From the NCBI RefSeq assembly GCF_001544015.1, contig NZ_AP014924.1, forward strand, positions 806,001 to 870,000: DNA of 64,000 nt. The letters are read 5' to 3'. The stretch comes from Limnochorda pilosa (GTDB taxonomy: Bacteria; Bacillota; Limnochordia; Limnochordales; Limnochordaceae). Under the pieces are notes generated by a model. It ran no database searches. It was not told the DNA's origin and saw nothing but the letters and a program-made list of their open reading frames with translations. Both the position numbers and the translations under genes were made by a program. This document shows positions 15,658 through 25,529 of the stretch, piece by piece; position 1 is the stretch's first letter; every line of letters begins with the position of its first letter.

Positions 15658-16719
15658 ATGATGCGACGCGATCCCCACAACCCCGTGATCACGCCGGCGG
15701 ACGTCATTCCATCCCGTGAAGGCCTGGAGGTGATCGGGGCCTTCAACGCGGGCGCGGCGAAGATCGGGGAGGAGACCCTGCTTCTGCTGCGGGTGGCTGA
15801 GCGCCCGACCAACGACGACCCAGACTACGTCGCCTTCCCCCACGCGAGCGAAGACGGGGACGGGGTTCAGGTGCTCCGGATCCGCCGCGACTCGCCCGAC
15901 GTGGACGTGTCGGACCCGAGGGCCGTGGTCTACCGGGGCCAGCTCCACCTCACTTCCATCTCGCACCTGCGCCTCGCGCGGAGCACCGACGGCGTCCACT
16001 TCCGGGTGGACCCGCAGCCGACGCTGGTGCCCTCGGGGATGTACGAGGAGTACGGCATCGAGGACCCCCGCATCACCTACCTGGACGGCCGGTACCTGAT
16101 CGTCTACACTTCCGTCTCGCGGCGGGGCGTCACCGTCTCCCTGATCCGGACGCCGGACTTCCGCACCTTCGAGCGGATGGGCGTGATCTTCCCTCCGGAG
16201 AACAAGGACGTGGCCATCTTCCCTGCCCGGGTGGGCGGACGGTACGCGGCCCTGCACCGGCCCAGCGCCCGCGGCCTTGGAAGCCCCGACATCTGGCTGG
16301 CCTACTCCGAAGACCTGCGCCACTGGGGCGATCACCGCCACCTCCTGGGGGTGCGCAAGGGTATGTGGGACGGCGTCCGCATCGGCGCGGGGTCGGTCCC
16401 CTTCATGACGGAGAAGGGGTGGCTCGCCATCTACCACGGGGCGGACGAGACCCGCTACTGCCTGGGGGGTGCCCTGATGGACGCGGAGGCGCCCCACGTG
16501 GTGCTCGCCCGCTCGCAGGACCCGATCCTGGTGCCCGAGGCGCCTTACGAGACCAACGGTTTCTTCCACAACGCCGTCTTCACGTGCGGCACCGTGGTGG
16601 AGCCCGATGGAACCCTGCGCATCTTCTACGGCGCGGCCGATCAATCCATCGCCCTGGCGGTCACCAGCGTGGACGAGGTCCTGGACTCCCTGGAGCCGGT
16701 GCCCGTGCGGGCTCGCTGA
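15658..16719 (+). CDS. GH130-family glycoside phosphorylase/hydrolase
   Basis: Protein of 353 residues with the five-bladed beta-propeller pattern of glycoside hydrolase family 130, whose members mostly phosphorolyse beta-mannosides (mannosyl-glucose, beta-1,2- or beta-1,4-mannobiose). Visible family features are FNAGAAKIGEETLLLLRVAE near the N-terminus, EEYGIEDPRITYLDGRYLI, where the Asp of EDPR is the catalytic acid position, PSARGLGSPDIWLAYSEDL, and the C-terminal YETNGFFHNAVFTCG and IFYGAADQSIALA. No signal peptide, so cytoplasmic. The start at 15658 follows AGGAGGGGCC. Its neighbours do not encode sugar transport. Subfamily and linkage cannot be decided by eye. Confidence 0.85.
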   Translation: MMRRDPHNPVITPADVIPSREGLEVIGAFNAGAAKIGEETLLLLRVAERPTNDDPDYVAFPHASEDGDGVQVLRIRRDSPDVDVSDPRAVVYRGQLHLTSISHLRLARSTDGVHFRVDPQPTLVPSGMYEEYGIEDPRITYLDGRYLIVYTSVSRRGVTVSLIRTPDFRTFERMGVIFPPENKDVAIFPARVGGRYAALHRPSARGLGSPDIWLAYSEDLRHWGDHRHLLGVRKGMWDGVRIGAGSVPFMTEKGWLAIYHGADETRYCLGGALMDAEAPHVVLARSQDPILVPEAPYETNGFFHNAVFTCGTVVEPDGTLRIFYGAADQSIALAVTSVDEVLDSLEPVPVRAR

Positions 16720-16724
16720 CCTCT

Positions 16725-16743
16725 CGCCGGCCTGCTGCCGGCG
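16725..16743 (+). terminator. hairpin after the GH130 gene
   Basis: CGCCGGC (16725-16731), 5-base loop, GCCGGCG (16737-16743), six bases after the stop codon. Short perfect stem without a T tail; possible terminator between the GH130 gene and tatA. Confidence 0.35.
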
Positions 16744-16863
16744 GGCAGCGCGTCTCGGAGCGGTCCCGCCGGTCACCGGTCCACGACGCGGGAGGGATCT
16801 GCCCGGCAGGTGCGGGGACCGCCGGCCCCGAACCACTCAAGCGAAGCGGAAGGAGGACCCCCT

Positions 16864-17046
16864 ATGCGGTTCGGGCCGATGGAGCTGGTCATCATCTTGG
16901 TCATCGCCCTGCTCATCTTCGGGCCGGGCAAGCTGCCCCAGGTGGGCAAGGCGATCGGCAAGGGGATGCGCGACTTCAAGGAGGCCCTATCGGGCGGCGA
17001 GCAGGCCTCCAACCCCGACGACCCCGGCCGGGAGCGGCGGAGCTAG
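16864..17046 (+). CDS. tatA: twin-arginine translocase subunit TatA/TatE
   Basis: Pore-forming subunit of the Tat protein export system, 60 residues. It has one N-terminal transmembrane helix (MELVIILVIALLIF), the conserved FGPGKLPQVGKAIGKGM hinge and start of the amphipathic helix, and a charged C-terminal tail that is shorter than in many TatA proteins. ATG 16864 lies seven bases behind AAGGAGG. No tatC lies nearby, so it works with a TatC encoded elsewhere. A likely Tat substrate is the TRAP binding protein at 51790, which carries an SRRDFLK signal. Confidence 0.93.
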   Translation: MRFGPMELVIILVIALLIFGPGKLPQVGKAIGKGMRDFKEALSGGEQASNPDDPGRERRS

Positions 17047-17058
17047 CATCGGGGTGCG

Positions 17059-17091
17059 ACGAAGGGCCCACCCGGCGCGTGGGCCCTTCGT
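17059..17091. terminator. bidirectional terminator between tatA and proA
   Basis: ACGAAGGGCCCAC (17059-17071), 7-base loop, GTGGGCCCTTCGT (17079-17091): a perfect 13-base stem, the strongest kind in the window, placed between two convergent genes. Confidence 0.75.
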
Positions 17092-17158
17092 CCCGGTTCA
17101 GGCTGTTCGGGACAGATCCTGGATGGCCTGAGGGCAGCTCGCCGCCACCCGAACGGCG

Positions 17159-18421
17159 TCAGCGCACCTGGCCCTCGCCTTCCACCAAGAACCGGACGGT
17201 GGTGAGGGCCTCGAGCCCCATGGGCCCGCGGGCGTGGAGCTTCTGGGTGCTGATGCCCACCTCCGCCCCGAGGCCGAACTCGCCCCCGTCGGTGAAACGG
17301 GTGGAGGCGTTGACGTAGACTACGGCCGCGTCCACCTCCTGCTGGAAGCGGTGGGCAGCCTCCAGCGAGCGGGTGACGATGGCCTCCGAGTGGCCGGTGG
17401 TGTAGCGGGCGATGTGGGCCAGGGCCTGGTCCAGGTCGTCCACCACCCGCACGGCGAGGATCAGGTCCAGGTACTCGGTGGCCCAGTCCGCCTCGGTGGC
17501 CTCCTCGGCCCAGGGAAGGTGGCGGCGGGTTTCGGGGCAACCCCGGAGGGTGACGCCCTTCTCCCGCATCGCGTCGCCGAGCCGGGGCAGGAAGGCCGGG
17601 GCCGCGTCGCGGTGGACCAGCAGGGTCTCCATGGCGTTGCAGACGGCCGGTCGCTGGGTCTTGGCGTTGACGGCGATGCGGAGGGCCATCTCCAGGTCCG
17701 CATCCTGGTGCACGTAGGTGTGACAGTTGCCGGCACCCGTCTCGATCACGGGAACCCGGGCCTCGGCCACCACGGCCCGGATGAGCTCGGGGCCGCCCCG
17801 GGGAATGAGGACGTCCACCAGGCCCGGCGTGACCATCAGCGCCCGGGCGCTTTCCCGCCCGGGAGGAAGGAGGTTCACCACGTCCGGCGGCGCGCCGGCC
17901 GTGACGGCGCCCGCCCGAAGCGCCTCCACGACGGCCCGGTTGGAGCGGTGGGCCTCGCTCCCGCCCCGCAGGAGGATGGCGTTGCCGGCCTTGAGGGCCA
18001 GCGCCGCGGCTTCCGCGGTCACGTTGGGGCGAGCCTCGTAGATGAGCCCCACGACCCCCAGGGGCACCCGCACCTTCCGGATGCGGAGCCCGTTGGGGCG
18101 CACCCAGCCCTCCCCCCGGCCCAGGGGGTCCGGCAGAGCGGCCACCTGCTGGAGGCTCTCGCCCATCGCCGCGAGACGCCGCTCGTCCAGGGCGAGCCGG
18201 TCTCGGAAGGCGGGCGGCCTACCGGCCGCCGAGGCCGTGTCCTCGCGGTTGGCGTCCAGGATCGGGCCCGCGGCCTCCTCCAGGGCCTCGGCCATCGCGC
18301 GGAGGAGCCGGTCCCTCGTCGCGGTGGTGGTGCGGGCAAGCCACCGTGCGGCCTGCCGGGCGGCGCTGGCTTGGGCCCGGACCGCCTCGATCTCGCCAGC
18401 GACCGCTTGCTGCCTTTCCAT
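17159..18421 (-). CDS. proA: glutamate-5-semialdehyde dehydrogenase (gamma-glutamyl phosphate reductase)
   Basis: Second enzyme of proline synthesis: it reduces gamma-glutamyl phosphate to glutamate semialdehyde with NADPH. 420 residues, the normal length. Family motifs seen are PLGVVGLIYEARPNVT, NAILLRGGSEAHRSN, LIPRGGPELI, VIETGAGNCHTYV, and PAVCNAMETLLVH with the active-site cysteine; the C-terminal FGLGAEVGISTQKLHARGPMGLEALT is also typical. The start codon overlaps the proB stop by one base (TGATG), so translation is coupled and the enzyme pair is made together. It is convergent with tatA and separated from it by a strong hairpin. Confidence 0.96.
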   Translation of the reverse strand: MERQQAVAGEIEAVRAQASAARQAARWLARTTTATRDRLLRAMAEALEEAAGPILDANREDTASAAGRPPAFRDRLALDERRLAAMGESLQQVAALPDPLGRGEGWVRPNGLRIRKVRVPLGVVGLIYEARPNVTAEAAALALKAGNAILLRGGSEAHRSNRAVVEALRAGAVTAGAPPDVVNLLPPGRESARALMVTPGLVDVLIPRGGPELIRAVVAEARVPVIETGAGNCHTYVHQDADLEMALRIAVNAKTQRPAVCNAMETLLVHRDAAPAFLPRLGDAMREKGVTLRGCPETRRHLPWAEEATEADWATEYLDLILAVRVVDDLDQALAHIARYTTGHSEAIVTRSLEAAHRFQQEVDAAVVYVNASTRFTDGGEFGLGAEVGISTQKLHARGPMGLEALTTVRFLVEGEGQVR

Positions 18422-19587
18422 CAGGCATCCTCCTCCATGAGCACCAGGTTGTCCCGGTGGATCAGCTCCGCGTGGGGCAGGGCGGCCAGGGCGCGGCGTC
18501 GCTCCTCGCCCTCGAGGGCCAGGATGGGCTCGAGCTCGGCCTGAGCGACGGTGACCAGCCCCCGGGCGATCTCCCGGCCGTCGCCGTCCAGCACGGCCAG
18601 GAGATCCCCGGCGCCGAAGGAGCCGCCCACGGCCGTGACCCCCACGGGGAGCAGGCTCTTTCCCCCGTGAAGGAGGGCGTTCTGGGCGCCGGCGTCCACC
18701 TGCACCCAGCCCCGGGGCCGGTCGTGGAAGACGATCCAGCGCTTCCGGGCGGAGAGGCCGCCCCGGGCGGGGAAGTACGTTCCCGGTATCCGGCCCGCGA
18801 GGAGGCGGTGCCACGTCTCCTCGTGCTCTGTGTGGGCCAGGGCGGCGGCCACGCCCGAGCGGGTGGCGAGCCTGGCCGCCTCCAGCTTGGTGGCGATCCC
18901 GCCCGAGCCCAGGGGGCCTGGACTCCCTCCGGACCGGAGGAGCTCAGGGCCGATGCGGGCCACGGTCGCCAGGCGGCGGGCGCCGGGGGCGCGGCGGGGA
19001 TCCGCCTCGTAGAGGCCGTCCACGTCCGAGAGCATCAGGAGCAGGTCTGCGTCCACCAGGATGGCCACCAGGGCCGAGAGGGTGTCGTTGTCGCCCAGGC
19101 GGATCTCCTCCACCGCCACCGTGTCGTTCTCGTTGACGATGGGGAGCACCCCCCAGGCGAGGAGGGTGATGAGGGTGAGCCGGGTGTTCAGGTAGCGGCG
19201 GCGATCCCGCACGTCGGAGCGGGTCAGGAGCACCTGGGCCACCTGGACGCCCGCCGGGCGGAAGAGTTCCTCGTAGGCCTGGATCAAGCGCCCCTGGCCC
19301 ACGGCCGCGAGCGCCTGCTTCTCCCTCAGGCCTTGAGGGGGCCGGTCGGGGAGGACGTCGCGCCCCGCGGCCACGGCCCCCGAACTGACCAGCACCAGCT
19401 CGTGGCGGCGGCGCAGGGCCACGAGCCGCTCCACCAGGCGGGCCATGCGCGCTTCGTCCAGCCCGCCTTCGGGGCGGCTGAGGCTGCTCGAGCCCACCTT
19501 CACCACCAGGCGGCGGGCGCCTTCGAGGGTGGCCGCTGTTTCCTGCGACGGATCCAAGGGAAGGTTCCTCCTGTGCCGGGTGGGCAT
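18421..19587 (-). CDS. proB: glutamate 5-kinase
   Basis: First enzyme of proline synthesis, phosphorylating the gamma-carboxyl of glutamate. 388 residues: an amino-acid kinase domain (about 25-270; VVKVGSSSL at the start, LVSSGAVAAG, PIVNENDTVAVEEIRLGDND, LMLSDVDGLYEADP, GSGGIATKLEAA) followed by a PUA domain (about 290-375; KSLLPVGVTAVGGSFGAGD). Members with the PUA domain are usually inhibited by proline. The N-terminus has about 25 extra residues before the kinase fold, so a later start is possible, but ATG 19587 has AGGAACC-type binding only. It is coupled to proA behind it; the ppc gene lies 64 bases upstream on the same strand. Confidence 0.96.
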   Translation of the reverse strand: MPTRHRRNLPLDPSQETAATLEGARRLVVKVGSSSLSRPEGGLDEARMARLVERLVALRRRHELVLVSSGAVAAGRDVLPDRPPQGLREKQALAAVGQGRLIQAYEELFRPAGVQVAQVLLTRSDVRDRRRYLNTRLTLITLLAWGVLPIVNENDTVAVEEIRLGDNDTLSALVAILVDADLLLMLSDVDGLYEADPRRAPGARRLATVARIGPELLRSGGSPGPLGSGGIATKLEAARLATRSGVAAALAHTEHEETWHRLLAGRIPGTYFPARGGLSARKRWIVFHDRPRGWVQVDAGAQNALLHGGKSLLPVGVTAVGGSFGAGDLLAVLDGDGREIARGLVTVAQAELEPILALEGEERRRALAALPHAELIHRDNLVLMEEDA

Positions 19588-19651
19588 GGTGACCCGTCTC
19601 CGATTCCAGCGGGGACGGGTTGCGAGGCGAGCCCCCGGCGCGCCGGCCCCG

Positions 19652-22531
19652 TCAACCCGAGTTCCGCAGTCCTCCCACCACGCCGTTGATGCTCCGGAAG
19701 ATGGCGTCCTCCAGCACAGCCTGCTCCTCGGGGGGCGAGGCCGCCCGGTGCCGCCGGATCATCTCCACCTGAAGGTAGCTCAGGGGGTCCACGTAGGGGT
19801 TCCGCAGCCGGATGGAGCGCTGCAGGACGGGCTGCCCGTCCAGGAGCTCGCTCCGGCCCGAGAGCCGCAGCACCCACTCGCGGGTTCGGCGGAACTCGTC
19901 CTCGATCAGGTCCAGGAACTCCTTCCCCTCGGGGGCCAGGCGCGCGTAGAGGCGGGCCACCCCCAGGTCCGCCTTGCACATGGCCATCTCCAGGTTGTCC
20001 ATCAGGGGCTGCCAGAAGGCCCACGCCTGGGCCATCTCCTGCAGGAGGGCCAGGTTCTCGGGCGATTCAGTGGCGAAGCGCTCCAGGGCGGTGCCGACGC
20101 CGTACCAGCCAGGGATGAGGTGGCGGCTCTGGGTCCAGGCGAAGACCCAGGGGATGGCCCTGAGACCCTCCATCTCCTCCATGTCCGGGCGGGAGCTGGG
20201 ACGGGAGCCGATCTTGAGCCGCTCGACGTACGCGATGGGCGTGGCCTGGCGGAAGTAGGCCTCGAAGCCGGGGCGCTCCACGAGCCCCCGGTAGGTGGCC
20301 AGGGCGAGCTGGGAAAGCCGGTCCGCCGCCTCCTCCCAGGCGCTGTGGGCACCCACGGTGCGGGCGGCGGGCATCCGGGCCTGGGGCACGCTGGACCAGA
20401 TGGCCGCCGTGGCCAGCTGCTCCAGGTTCCGCATGGCCAGCTCGGGCTGCAGGTAGCGGGAGGAAAGCACCTCGCCCTGCTCGGTGATCCGCATGGCGCC
20501 GGGCAAGCTCCCGGGCGGCAGGCCCATGAGCGCTTTCACGCTTGGGCCGCCGCCCCGGCCGATGGCACCGCCGCGGCCGTGGAAGAAAGTGATCTCCACG
20601 CCCCGCCGGCGGGCGGCCTGCATGAGACGGCGCTGGGCCTGGTAGATCTCCCAGTTGCTGGTGAAGTAGCCCCCGTCCTTGTTGCTGTCCGAGTAGCCCA
20701 GCATCACCTCCTGGTGGTTACCGCGGGCGGAGAGCTGGGCCTGGTAGGCGGGAAGGGTCCAGGCGCCCTCCAGGATCGCGCCCGCCCGGCGCAGGTCGCC
20801 GATGGACTCCACGAGCGGCACCACGTCCACCCGGCTCTCCGCGGGCGGATGCTCTCCAGGCGCGGGCTCCCAGCGGAAGAGACCGGCCTCGCGGGCCAGG
20901 AGGAGCGCCTCCCAGAGCGCCTCGGGGCCGTGGACCATGCTGATCAGGTAGGCGCACGCGGCGGGCGGGTCGATCGCCTCCTGGGCCCAGCGGATCACCC
21001 GCAGGCTCTCCAGGATCTCGGCCAGCTCGGGGTCCACCCCGGAGCCGGCGGAGGCGGGCTCGCCCAAGAGAGGTGGGCCCGCCAAAAGGCGGTTCCAATC
21101 CGCCGGGGAGGTGGGCGGGCGAAGGCCGGCCGCCTCCAGCAGGGAGCGGGCGGCGCGGCGGACCCGGGCGCCGTCCTCGCGTACGTCCATGGCGGCCAGG
21201 TGGAAGCCGAAGAGCTCCACCTGCCGGATGAAGAGGTCCAGCTCGTCCAGGTGGGGCCGGGCCGGAGAGGTGGCCCCCAGGGCCTCCTGGATGCGGTGCA
21301 GGTCGTCCAGGAAGGCGGCGGCGTTGGGGTAGCCCCGGGGATCCGCCGGGGCGGGGGGCTCCCCGCGGAAGGGGCTGAAGGAGTCCAGGTCCGCCACGCC
21401 CTCGGGGTCCGCGGGCGGCCGGGCGAGCTCCAGGCGCCAGCGGGCGTAGACCCAGGCTTCCCGGAAGGGCTCCCCGGGGAAGCGCCCCGCGGCCCAGCGG
21501 TAGACGTCGGGGAAGGCCGCCCGGTAACTCTCGAGGAGCTCGGTGAGGCCGGGGGGCACGGAAGCCAGCCGGACGGACTGGCTCATGCGGCTTCCCAGAC
21601 GGTCCAGGTGCTGCAGGTAGCGGGTGATCACCAGCCGCTTCTGGGCCAGGAGCGCCCGGCGCGTGACCTCGGGGGTGACCCGGGGGTTGCCGTCCCGGTC
21701 CCCACCGATCCAGGTCCCGAAGCGCAGGATGCCGGGCACCCGCAGGGAGGCTCCCGGGTAGGCGTCGTTCAGGGCCCGCTCCAGCTCGGCCAAGAGCCGG
21801 GGTGCCACCTCCAAGAGGGTCCGCTCGAAGTAGAAGAGGCCCTCGCGTACCTCGTCGAGCACGGTGGGCCGGCGCTCGCGCAGCTCGTCGGTCTGCCAGA
21901 GGAGGCGGATCTCCTGCCGGAGCCCCTCCAGGACCCGGCGCCGCTCGGCGGGCACCAGGCGAGGGTCGTCCAGCCGCTCCAGGAGGGCGGCGATGCGCTG
22001 GTGGTGGTCGATGACGGTGCGGCGCAGGGTCTGGGTGGGGTGGGCGGTGGTCACCAACGTGATGCGGAGACGGTTCAGGACCTGCTGGAGCTGCTCGGGC
22101 CCCACGCCGGCCTCCCGGAGGTGAACGGCCAGGTCCTCGGGCGAGCCCGCCTGGCCCGTGGGCCGGTCGAGGCGGTACTGGCGCCGGCGCCGGGCCCGGT
22201 GGCGCTCCTCGGCCAGGTTCACCAGCTGGAAGTAGAGGGAGAAAGCCCGGATGAGCCGCAGGGCCTCCTCCTGCGGCAGAGCCGAGATGCTCGCCTCCAG
22301 CTGGTGCTCAAGCTCGGGCGAGGCCCCCTCGCGTAAGGCCTTGCACGTGCGCCGCAGGCCCTCGACCTGCTCAGCCAGCCGCGGAGAGACCTCCTCCGCC
22401 AGGATGTGCATCAGCATGTCGGCCAGGATGTGCACGTCCCGGCGAAGGGGGCGATCCTGGGGACGCCACTGGATGGGCGCTTCCCCGGGCCTCGCGGGGC
22501 CGGGCACCAGGTTGCGTGCGAGATCGTTCAC
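19652..22531 (-). CDS. ppc: phosphoenolpyruvate carboxylase
   Basis: Carboxylates phosphoenolpyruvate to oxaloacetate to refill the citric acid cycle. 959 residues, within the family range. Catalytic motifs are complete: TTAHPTQ with His164, [35 protein letters not shown], and the Gly-rich loop [14 protein letters not shown]. The C-terminus ends [12 protein letters not shown], close to the strictly conserved family end. GTG 22531 follows GGGAGG at eight bases. It stands between an MFS gene and proBA on the same strand; feeding oxaloacetate toward glutamate would suit the following proline genes, but co-transcription is not shown. A near-palindrome with a TATTAT box lies about 90 bases upstream. 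Confidence 0.97.
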   Translation of the reverse strand: MNDLARNLVPGPARPGEAPIQWRPQDRPLRRDVHILADMLMHILAEEVSPRLAEQVEGLRRTCKALREGASPELEHQLEASISALPQEEALRLIRAFSLYFQLVNLAEERHRARRRRQYRLDRPTGQAGSPEDLAVHLREAGVGPEQLQQVLNRLRITLVTTAHPTQTLRRTVIDHHQRIAALLERLDDPRLVPAERRRVLEGLRQEIRLLWQTDELRERRPTVLDEVREGLFYFERTLLEVAPRLLAELERALNDAYPGASLRVPGILRFGTWIGGDRDGNPRVTPEVTRRALLAQKRLVITRYLQHLDRLGSRMSQSVRLASVPPGLTELLESYRAAFPDVYRWAAGRFPGEPFREAWVYARWRLELARPPADPEGVADLDSFSPFRGEPPAPADPRGYPNAAAFLDDLHRIQEALGATSPARPHLDELDLFIRQVELFGFHLAAMDVREDGARVRRAARSLLEAAGLRPPTSPADWNRLLAGPPLLGEPASAGSGVDPELAEILESLRVIRWAQEAIDPPAACAYLISMVHGPEALWEALLLAREAGLFRWEPAPGEHPPAESRVDVVPLVESIGDLRRAGAILEGAWTLPAYQAQLSARGNHQEVMLGYSDSNKDGGYFTSNWEIYQAQRRLMQAARRRGVEITFFHGRGGAIGRGGGPSVKALMGLPPGSLPGAMRITEQGEVLSSRYLQPELAMRNLEQLATAAIWSSVPQARMPAARTVGAHSAWEEAADRLSQLALATYRGLVERPGFEAYFRQATPIAYVERLKIGSRPSSRPDMEEMEGLRAIPWVFAWTQSRHLIPGWYGVGTALERFATESPENLALLQEMAQAWAFWQPLMDNLEMAMCKADLGVARLYARLAPEGKEFLDLIEDEFRRTREWVLRLSGRSELLDGQPVLQRSIRLRNPYVDPLSYLQVEMIRRHRAASPPEEQAVLEDAIFRSINGVVGGLRNSG

Positions 22532-22616
22532 CTTTCAGGCCTCCCAACGGCGGCGGGTCGCACGAGAGGCGGCGACCAGGGGCGGGAATCGTCGCCTCGT
22601 CGCGGGCAGAGAGCGG

Positions 22617-22638
22617 TTGCGGTTAAACGCAAATAATA
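22617..22638 (-). promoter_or_regulatory. near-palindrome and -10-like box upstream of ppc
   Basis: On the minus strand TATTAT (22638-22633) is followed directly by a 16-base near-palindrome (22632-22617; TTGCG arms around a TTTAAC core, 14 of 16 positions symmetric). No -35 hexamer is visible. It would be an operator at the transcription start if the -10 is real. Confidence 0.35.
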
Positions 22639-22672
22639 CGCCGGGCGGTGGAAGACTCCTGCAGGAAAGCGA

Positions 22673-24127
22673 TCAGCGAACGGGCCGAATCCAGGGGCGC
22701 CACAGGGGTCGCAGCCGGAGGGGCCGAGACAGGTGCCCCCGTTGCGGGCGGAGCGCGCCCAGGCGCAGCGGAGGGGTGTGGGGCACCTGCACTGCGCGCG
22801 CGAAGAAGGCCAGAGCCACCAGGCGGAGGGTGCCCGAGAGGAGGAACATGCCCCGGGTGCCCAGGAAAGAGACCAGGAACCCGCCCAGCATGGGCGCCAA
22901 CCCCGCGGCGAGGCCCACCGCCGTGTTGTAGGCGGCCACGCGGCCGGCCTGGTTGTGCGGCGGCAGTACCCGCAGGAGCAAGGTGAAGGCGGCCAGGTTG
23001 TAACCGGACCAGGCCATCCCGCCCAGGAGCTCCAGGCCGAAGACATACCAGGGGGCGGGGATGACCGCCCAGAGCAACGCCAGCAGGCTCGCCCCCAGCC
23101 CGCCCAGGATCACGATGTTCCGGTCGCCCAGGGTGACGGTGCGACGGCCCCAGTACCGCTGGCCGATCATGGTCACCGTCAGGTTGGTGGCGGTGGTGAG
23201 GCCCCAGATGGCCTCGTTGCCGCCGAGCACCTGCTTGAAGTGGACGGCGAAGAGGGGGGCGGGGAGGTTCACCGCGAAGGTCCAGGCGAAGGATGTGAGG
23301 ATGTACCGGCTGAAGGGCTGGTCCGGCCGGAAGGCCCGGGTGACGGCCCGCAGCCGCGCCCCGAAGCCCAGGTGGAGCCCGGGCGAGAGGGGCGGGTGGG
23401 GTTGGGGGGCCGCCTCGGCCGGCGGGTGATCCGGCCCGCTGGAGGGGGCGTGCGACGGCCGGTGGGCGGGCTCCAAGGGCTCCACCGGCATACGGGTGAC
23501 GCTCTCCACGGCCAGCAGTCCCGCGAGGGTGGCCACGCCGAAGAGGGCGGCGTAACCGGCGGGGTATCCGGCCAGGCGTACCAGCCAGCCGCCCGAAGCC
23601 GCGGCCAGCAGGGCCGAGAGGCTCGCGTACAGGTTCCGGTTGGAGAAGTAGCGCCCCCGCAGGCGGAGGGGCACCGCCTGGGCCATGAGGGTGGTCCAGG
23701 CCGGCACCGCCAGGCTGATCACCGCCGTGCGCAGCGAGAGGAGGCCGATGAGGAGCGCCACGGCCGTATCGGCGGGGAGGTCCAGGAAGGGCAGGAGAGC
23801 CACGGGGAGCCAGAGGAGCCGGCCCAGGCTCCCCAGCAGGTAGAGGCGGCGGTGCCCGAAGCGCTCGGCCAGGCGGGCGGCGGGGATCTGGAAGAGGTTG
23901 CCCAGGAGGGTGGGGAAGGCCGCCACGAGGCCGATGGCCGCCGGTCCGGCGCCCAGGGCGAGGGCGAACATGGGGATGAAGGGGAGCATCGCGTTCTCGC
24001 TGGCGCTGCTCCAGATGCCATCCCACAGGCTTGCGTGCATCGCCTTCCGGTTGGGCCTCGCCGGGCGGCCTGCCGGTCGGGCGGCTGGCCGGGCTCCGGC
24101 GCCCGGTCCTTGCGGGCTCTGCTCCAC
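22673..24127 (-). CDS. MFS transporter
   Basis: Major facilitator protein of 484 residues with about 12 transmembrane helices and a Pro/His-rich cytoplasmic loop in the middle (about residues 215-255). The MFS-A-like motif between helices 2 and 3 is RLAERFGHRRLYLLG; RLRGRYFSNRN stands in the first half, in the style of uncharacterised YxxG/UMF-type exporters. I chose GTG 24127, a few bases behind GGGGGGAGGTGAG; this gives a Pro/Arg-rich tail of about 30 residues before the first helix. It begins 31 bases behind the RNA methyltransferase gene, so the two are probably one transcript. The substrate is unknown; drug or metabolite efflux is the usual guess. Confidence 0.8.
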   Translation of the reverse strand: MEQSPQGPGAGARPAARPAGRPARPNRKAMHASLWDGIWSSASENAMLPFIPMFALALGAGPAAIGLVAAFPTLLGNLFQIPAARLAERFGHRRLYLLGSLGRLLWLPVALLPFLDLPADTAVALLIGLLSLRTAVISLAVPAWTTLMAQAVPLRLRGRYFSNRNLYASLSALLAAASGGWLVRLAGYPAGYAALFGVATLAGLLAVESVTRMPVEPLEPAHRPSHAPSSGPDHPPAEAAPQPHPPLSPGLHLGFGARLRAVTRAFRPDQPFSRYILTSFAWTFAVNLPAPLFAVHFKQVLGGNEAIWGLTTATNLTVTMIGQRYWGRRTVTLGDRNIVILGGLGASLLALLWAVIPAPWYVFGLELLGGMAWSGYNLAAFTLLLRVLPPHNQAGRVAAYNTAVGLAAGLAPMLGGFLVSFLGTRGMFLLSGTLRLVALAFFARAVQVPHTPPLRLGALRPQRGHLSRPLRLRPLWRPWIRPVR

Positions 24128-24158
24128 GGGTCTCACCTCCCCCCTCACTCCCGTCGGT

Positions 24159-25529
24159 CTATCGTCCGGTGCGCTCGAGACGGACCACCGTCTCCACGTG
24201 GGGCGTGTGGGGGAAGAGGTCCAACGCCCGCACCTGGTTCACCCGATACCCGAAGGGGAGGAGGTGGACCAGGTCCTCGCCCAGGGTCTGGGGATTGCAT
24301 GAGACGTAAACCACCCGGCGGGGCGCCGCCCGGCCGATCTTCCGCATCACCTTGCCGCCTGCCCCCGAGCGCGGCGGGTCCAGGAGCACCAGGTCCACGC
24401 CACCCAGGCCGGCCGCGGCCTCGGGCAAGAGCAGCCGCACCGGGCCCGCGAGGAAGCGGGCGTTGCTGAACCCGGCCGCCTCGGCCAGGCGACGGGCGCT
24501 CTGGACCGCCTCCTCCACCCACTCGATCCCCACCACGTTCCGCACCCGGGGCGACAGGGCCAGCGCGAAGGTCCCCACGCCGCAGAAAAGGTCCAAGACG
24601 CCGTCCGTGGGCGCTGCTTTCGCCAGCTCCAGGACTGTGGCCAGCAGTCGCCGGGCCTGGAGCGTGTTGGTCTGGAAGAAGCTCTCCACCGCCACCGGGT
24701 AGCGAAGCCCCCCCAGCTCCTCCTCGATGGCCTCCTCGCCCCAGAGCACCTGCACCCGGTCCACCTTGAGCGCGTCCGAGGGCGCCTCGTTCACCACCCA
24801 CAGCAGGCTTCGGAGGCCGGGCACGACCCGGGCCACCGCCTCGCGGAGGGCGCCGGCGCCAGGAAGCGCTTCGGCCCCGGCGGTCACCAGCGCGACCATC
24901 CGCTGGCCCGTGGCCCTGCCTTCCCGCAGGAGCAGAGTACGGAGGAAGCCCGTGTGGGTGCGGGGGTCGTAGGCGTCCAGGCCGTGCGCCAGGGCCCACC
25001 CTTCCACGGCGCGCACGGCCGCCAACAGCTCCGGGGGAGCGATGAGGCACCCGGCGGCGGGAACCACCTCGTGCCAGCGGCCCCGGCGATGGAAGCCGAG
25101 CCGGACGCCTCGGGACGGGTCGTGCCCAAAGCTCAGGTCCACCTTGTTCCGGTAGCCCCACGGCTCCTCCATGCCTATCACGGAAGGTACGTCTACCGTC
25201 ACGCCCGCTCGCGCCAGGGCCTCTTTCACCCGGCGTCGCTTGAAGGCCAGCTGAGCCGGGTAGTCCAGGTGCTGGAGGCTGCAGCCACCGCACTCGCCGT
25301 AATGAGGGCAGGGGGCCGCCACACGCTCGGGAGCAGGCTCGAGCACCCGCAGCAACCGGCCCTCCACCCGGTGCCGGTGCCGGCGGGCAGGGATCGCCTC
25401 CACCCGCTCGCCGGGGAGCGCCCCGGGGATGCGCACGCGGTCGGCTCCCCGCGAGGCCAGGCCGACCCCCTCGGCATCCAGTCCCTCGATGCGCAGGTCC
25501 ATCACCTGCTCGGCAGCCTGATCGGGCAT
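24159..25529 (-). CDS. 23S rRNA (uracil-5-)-methyltransferase, RlmCD/TrmA-like
   Basis: SAM-dependent m5U methyltransferase of the TrmA/RlmC/RlmD family, 456 residues. An N-terminal TRAM-like RNA-binding domain (about residues 10-60) is followed by the 4Fe-4S cysteines in CPHYGECGGCSLQHL. The methyltransferase core has FCGVGTFALAL (SAM motif I), LLDPPRSGAG, and VYVSCNPQTL with the catalytic cysteine. The C-terminus ends FPHTPHVETVVRLER, nearly identical to Gram-positive RlmCD proteins. In Bacillus the homologue modifies two 23S rRNA uridines (747 and 1939), while tRNA uses another enzyme; which uridine is modified here is not known. ATG 25529 follows GGAGGCGCAGG. An MFS gene follows at 31 bases. 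Confidence 0.9.
   Translation of the reverse strand: MPDQAAEQVMDLRIEGLDAEGVGLASRGADRVRIPGALPGERVEAIPARRHRHRVEGRLLRVLEPAPERVAAPCPHYGECGGCSLQHLDYPAQLAFKRRRVKEALARAGVTVDVPSVIGMEEPWGYRNKVDLSFGHDPSRGVRLGFHRRGRWHEVVPAAGCLIAPPELLAAVRAVEGWALAHGLDAYDPRTHTGFLRTLLLREGRATGQRMVALVTAGAEALPGAGALREAVARVVPGLRSLLWVVNEAPSDALKVDRVQVLWGEEAIEEELGGLRYPVAVESFFQTNTLQARRLLATVLELAKAAPTDGVLDLFCGVGTFALALSPRVRNVVGIEWVEEAVQSARRLAEAAGFSNARFLAGPVRLLLPEAAAGLGGVDLVLLDPPRSGAGGKVMRKIGRAAPRRVVYVSCNPQTLGEDLVHLLPFGYRVNQVRALDLFPHTPHVETVVRLERTGR

Noticed and set aside
19445-22336. A 963-codon open frame on the plus strand opposite ppc
   Set aside because: The antisense ppc gene is complete with all catalytic motifs. The plus-strand product is low in complexity and has no ribosome binding site.
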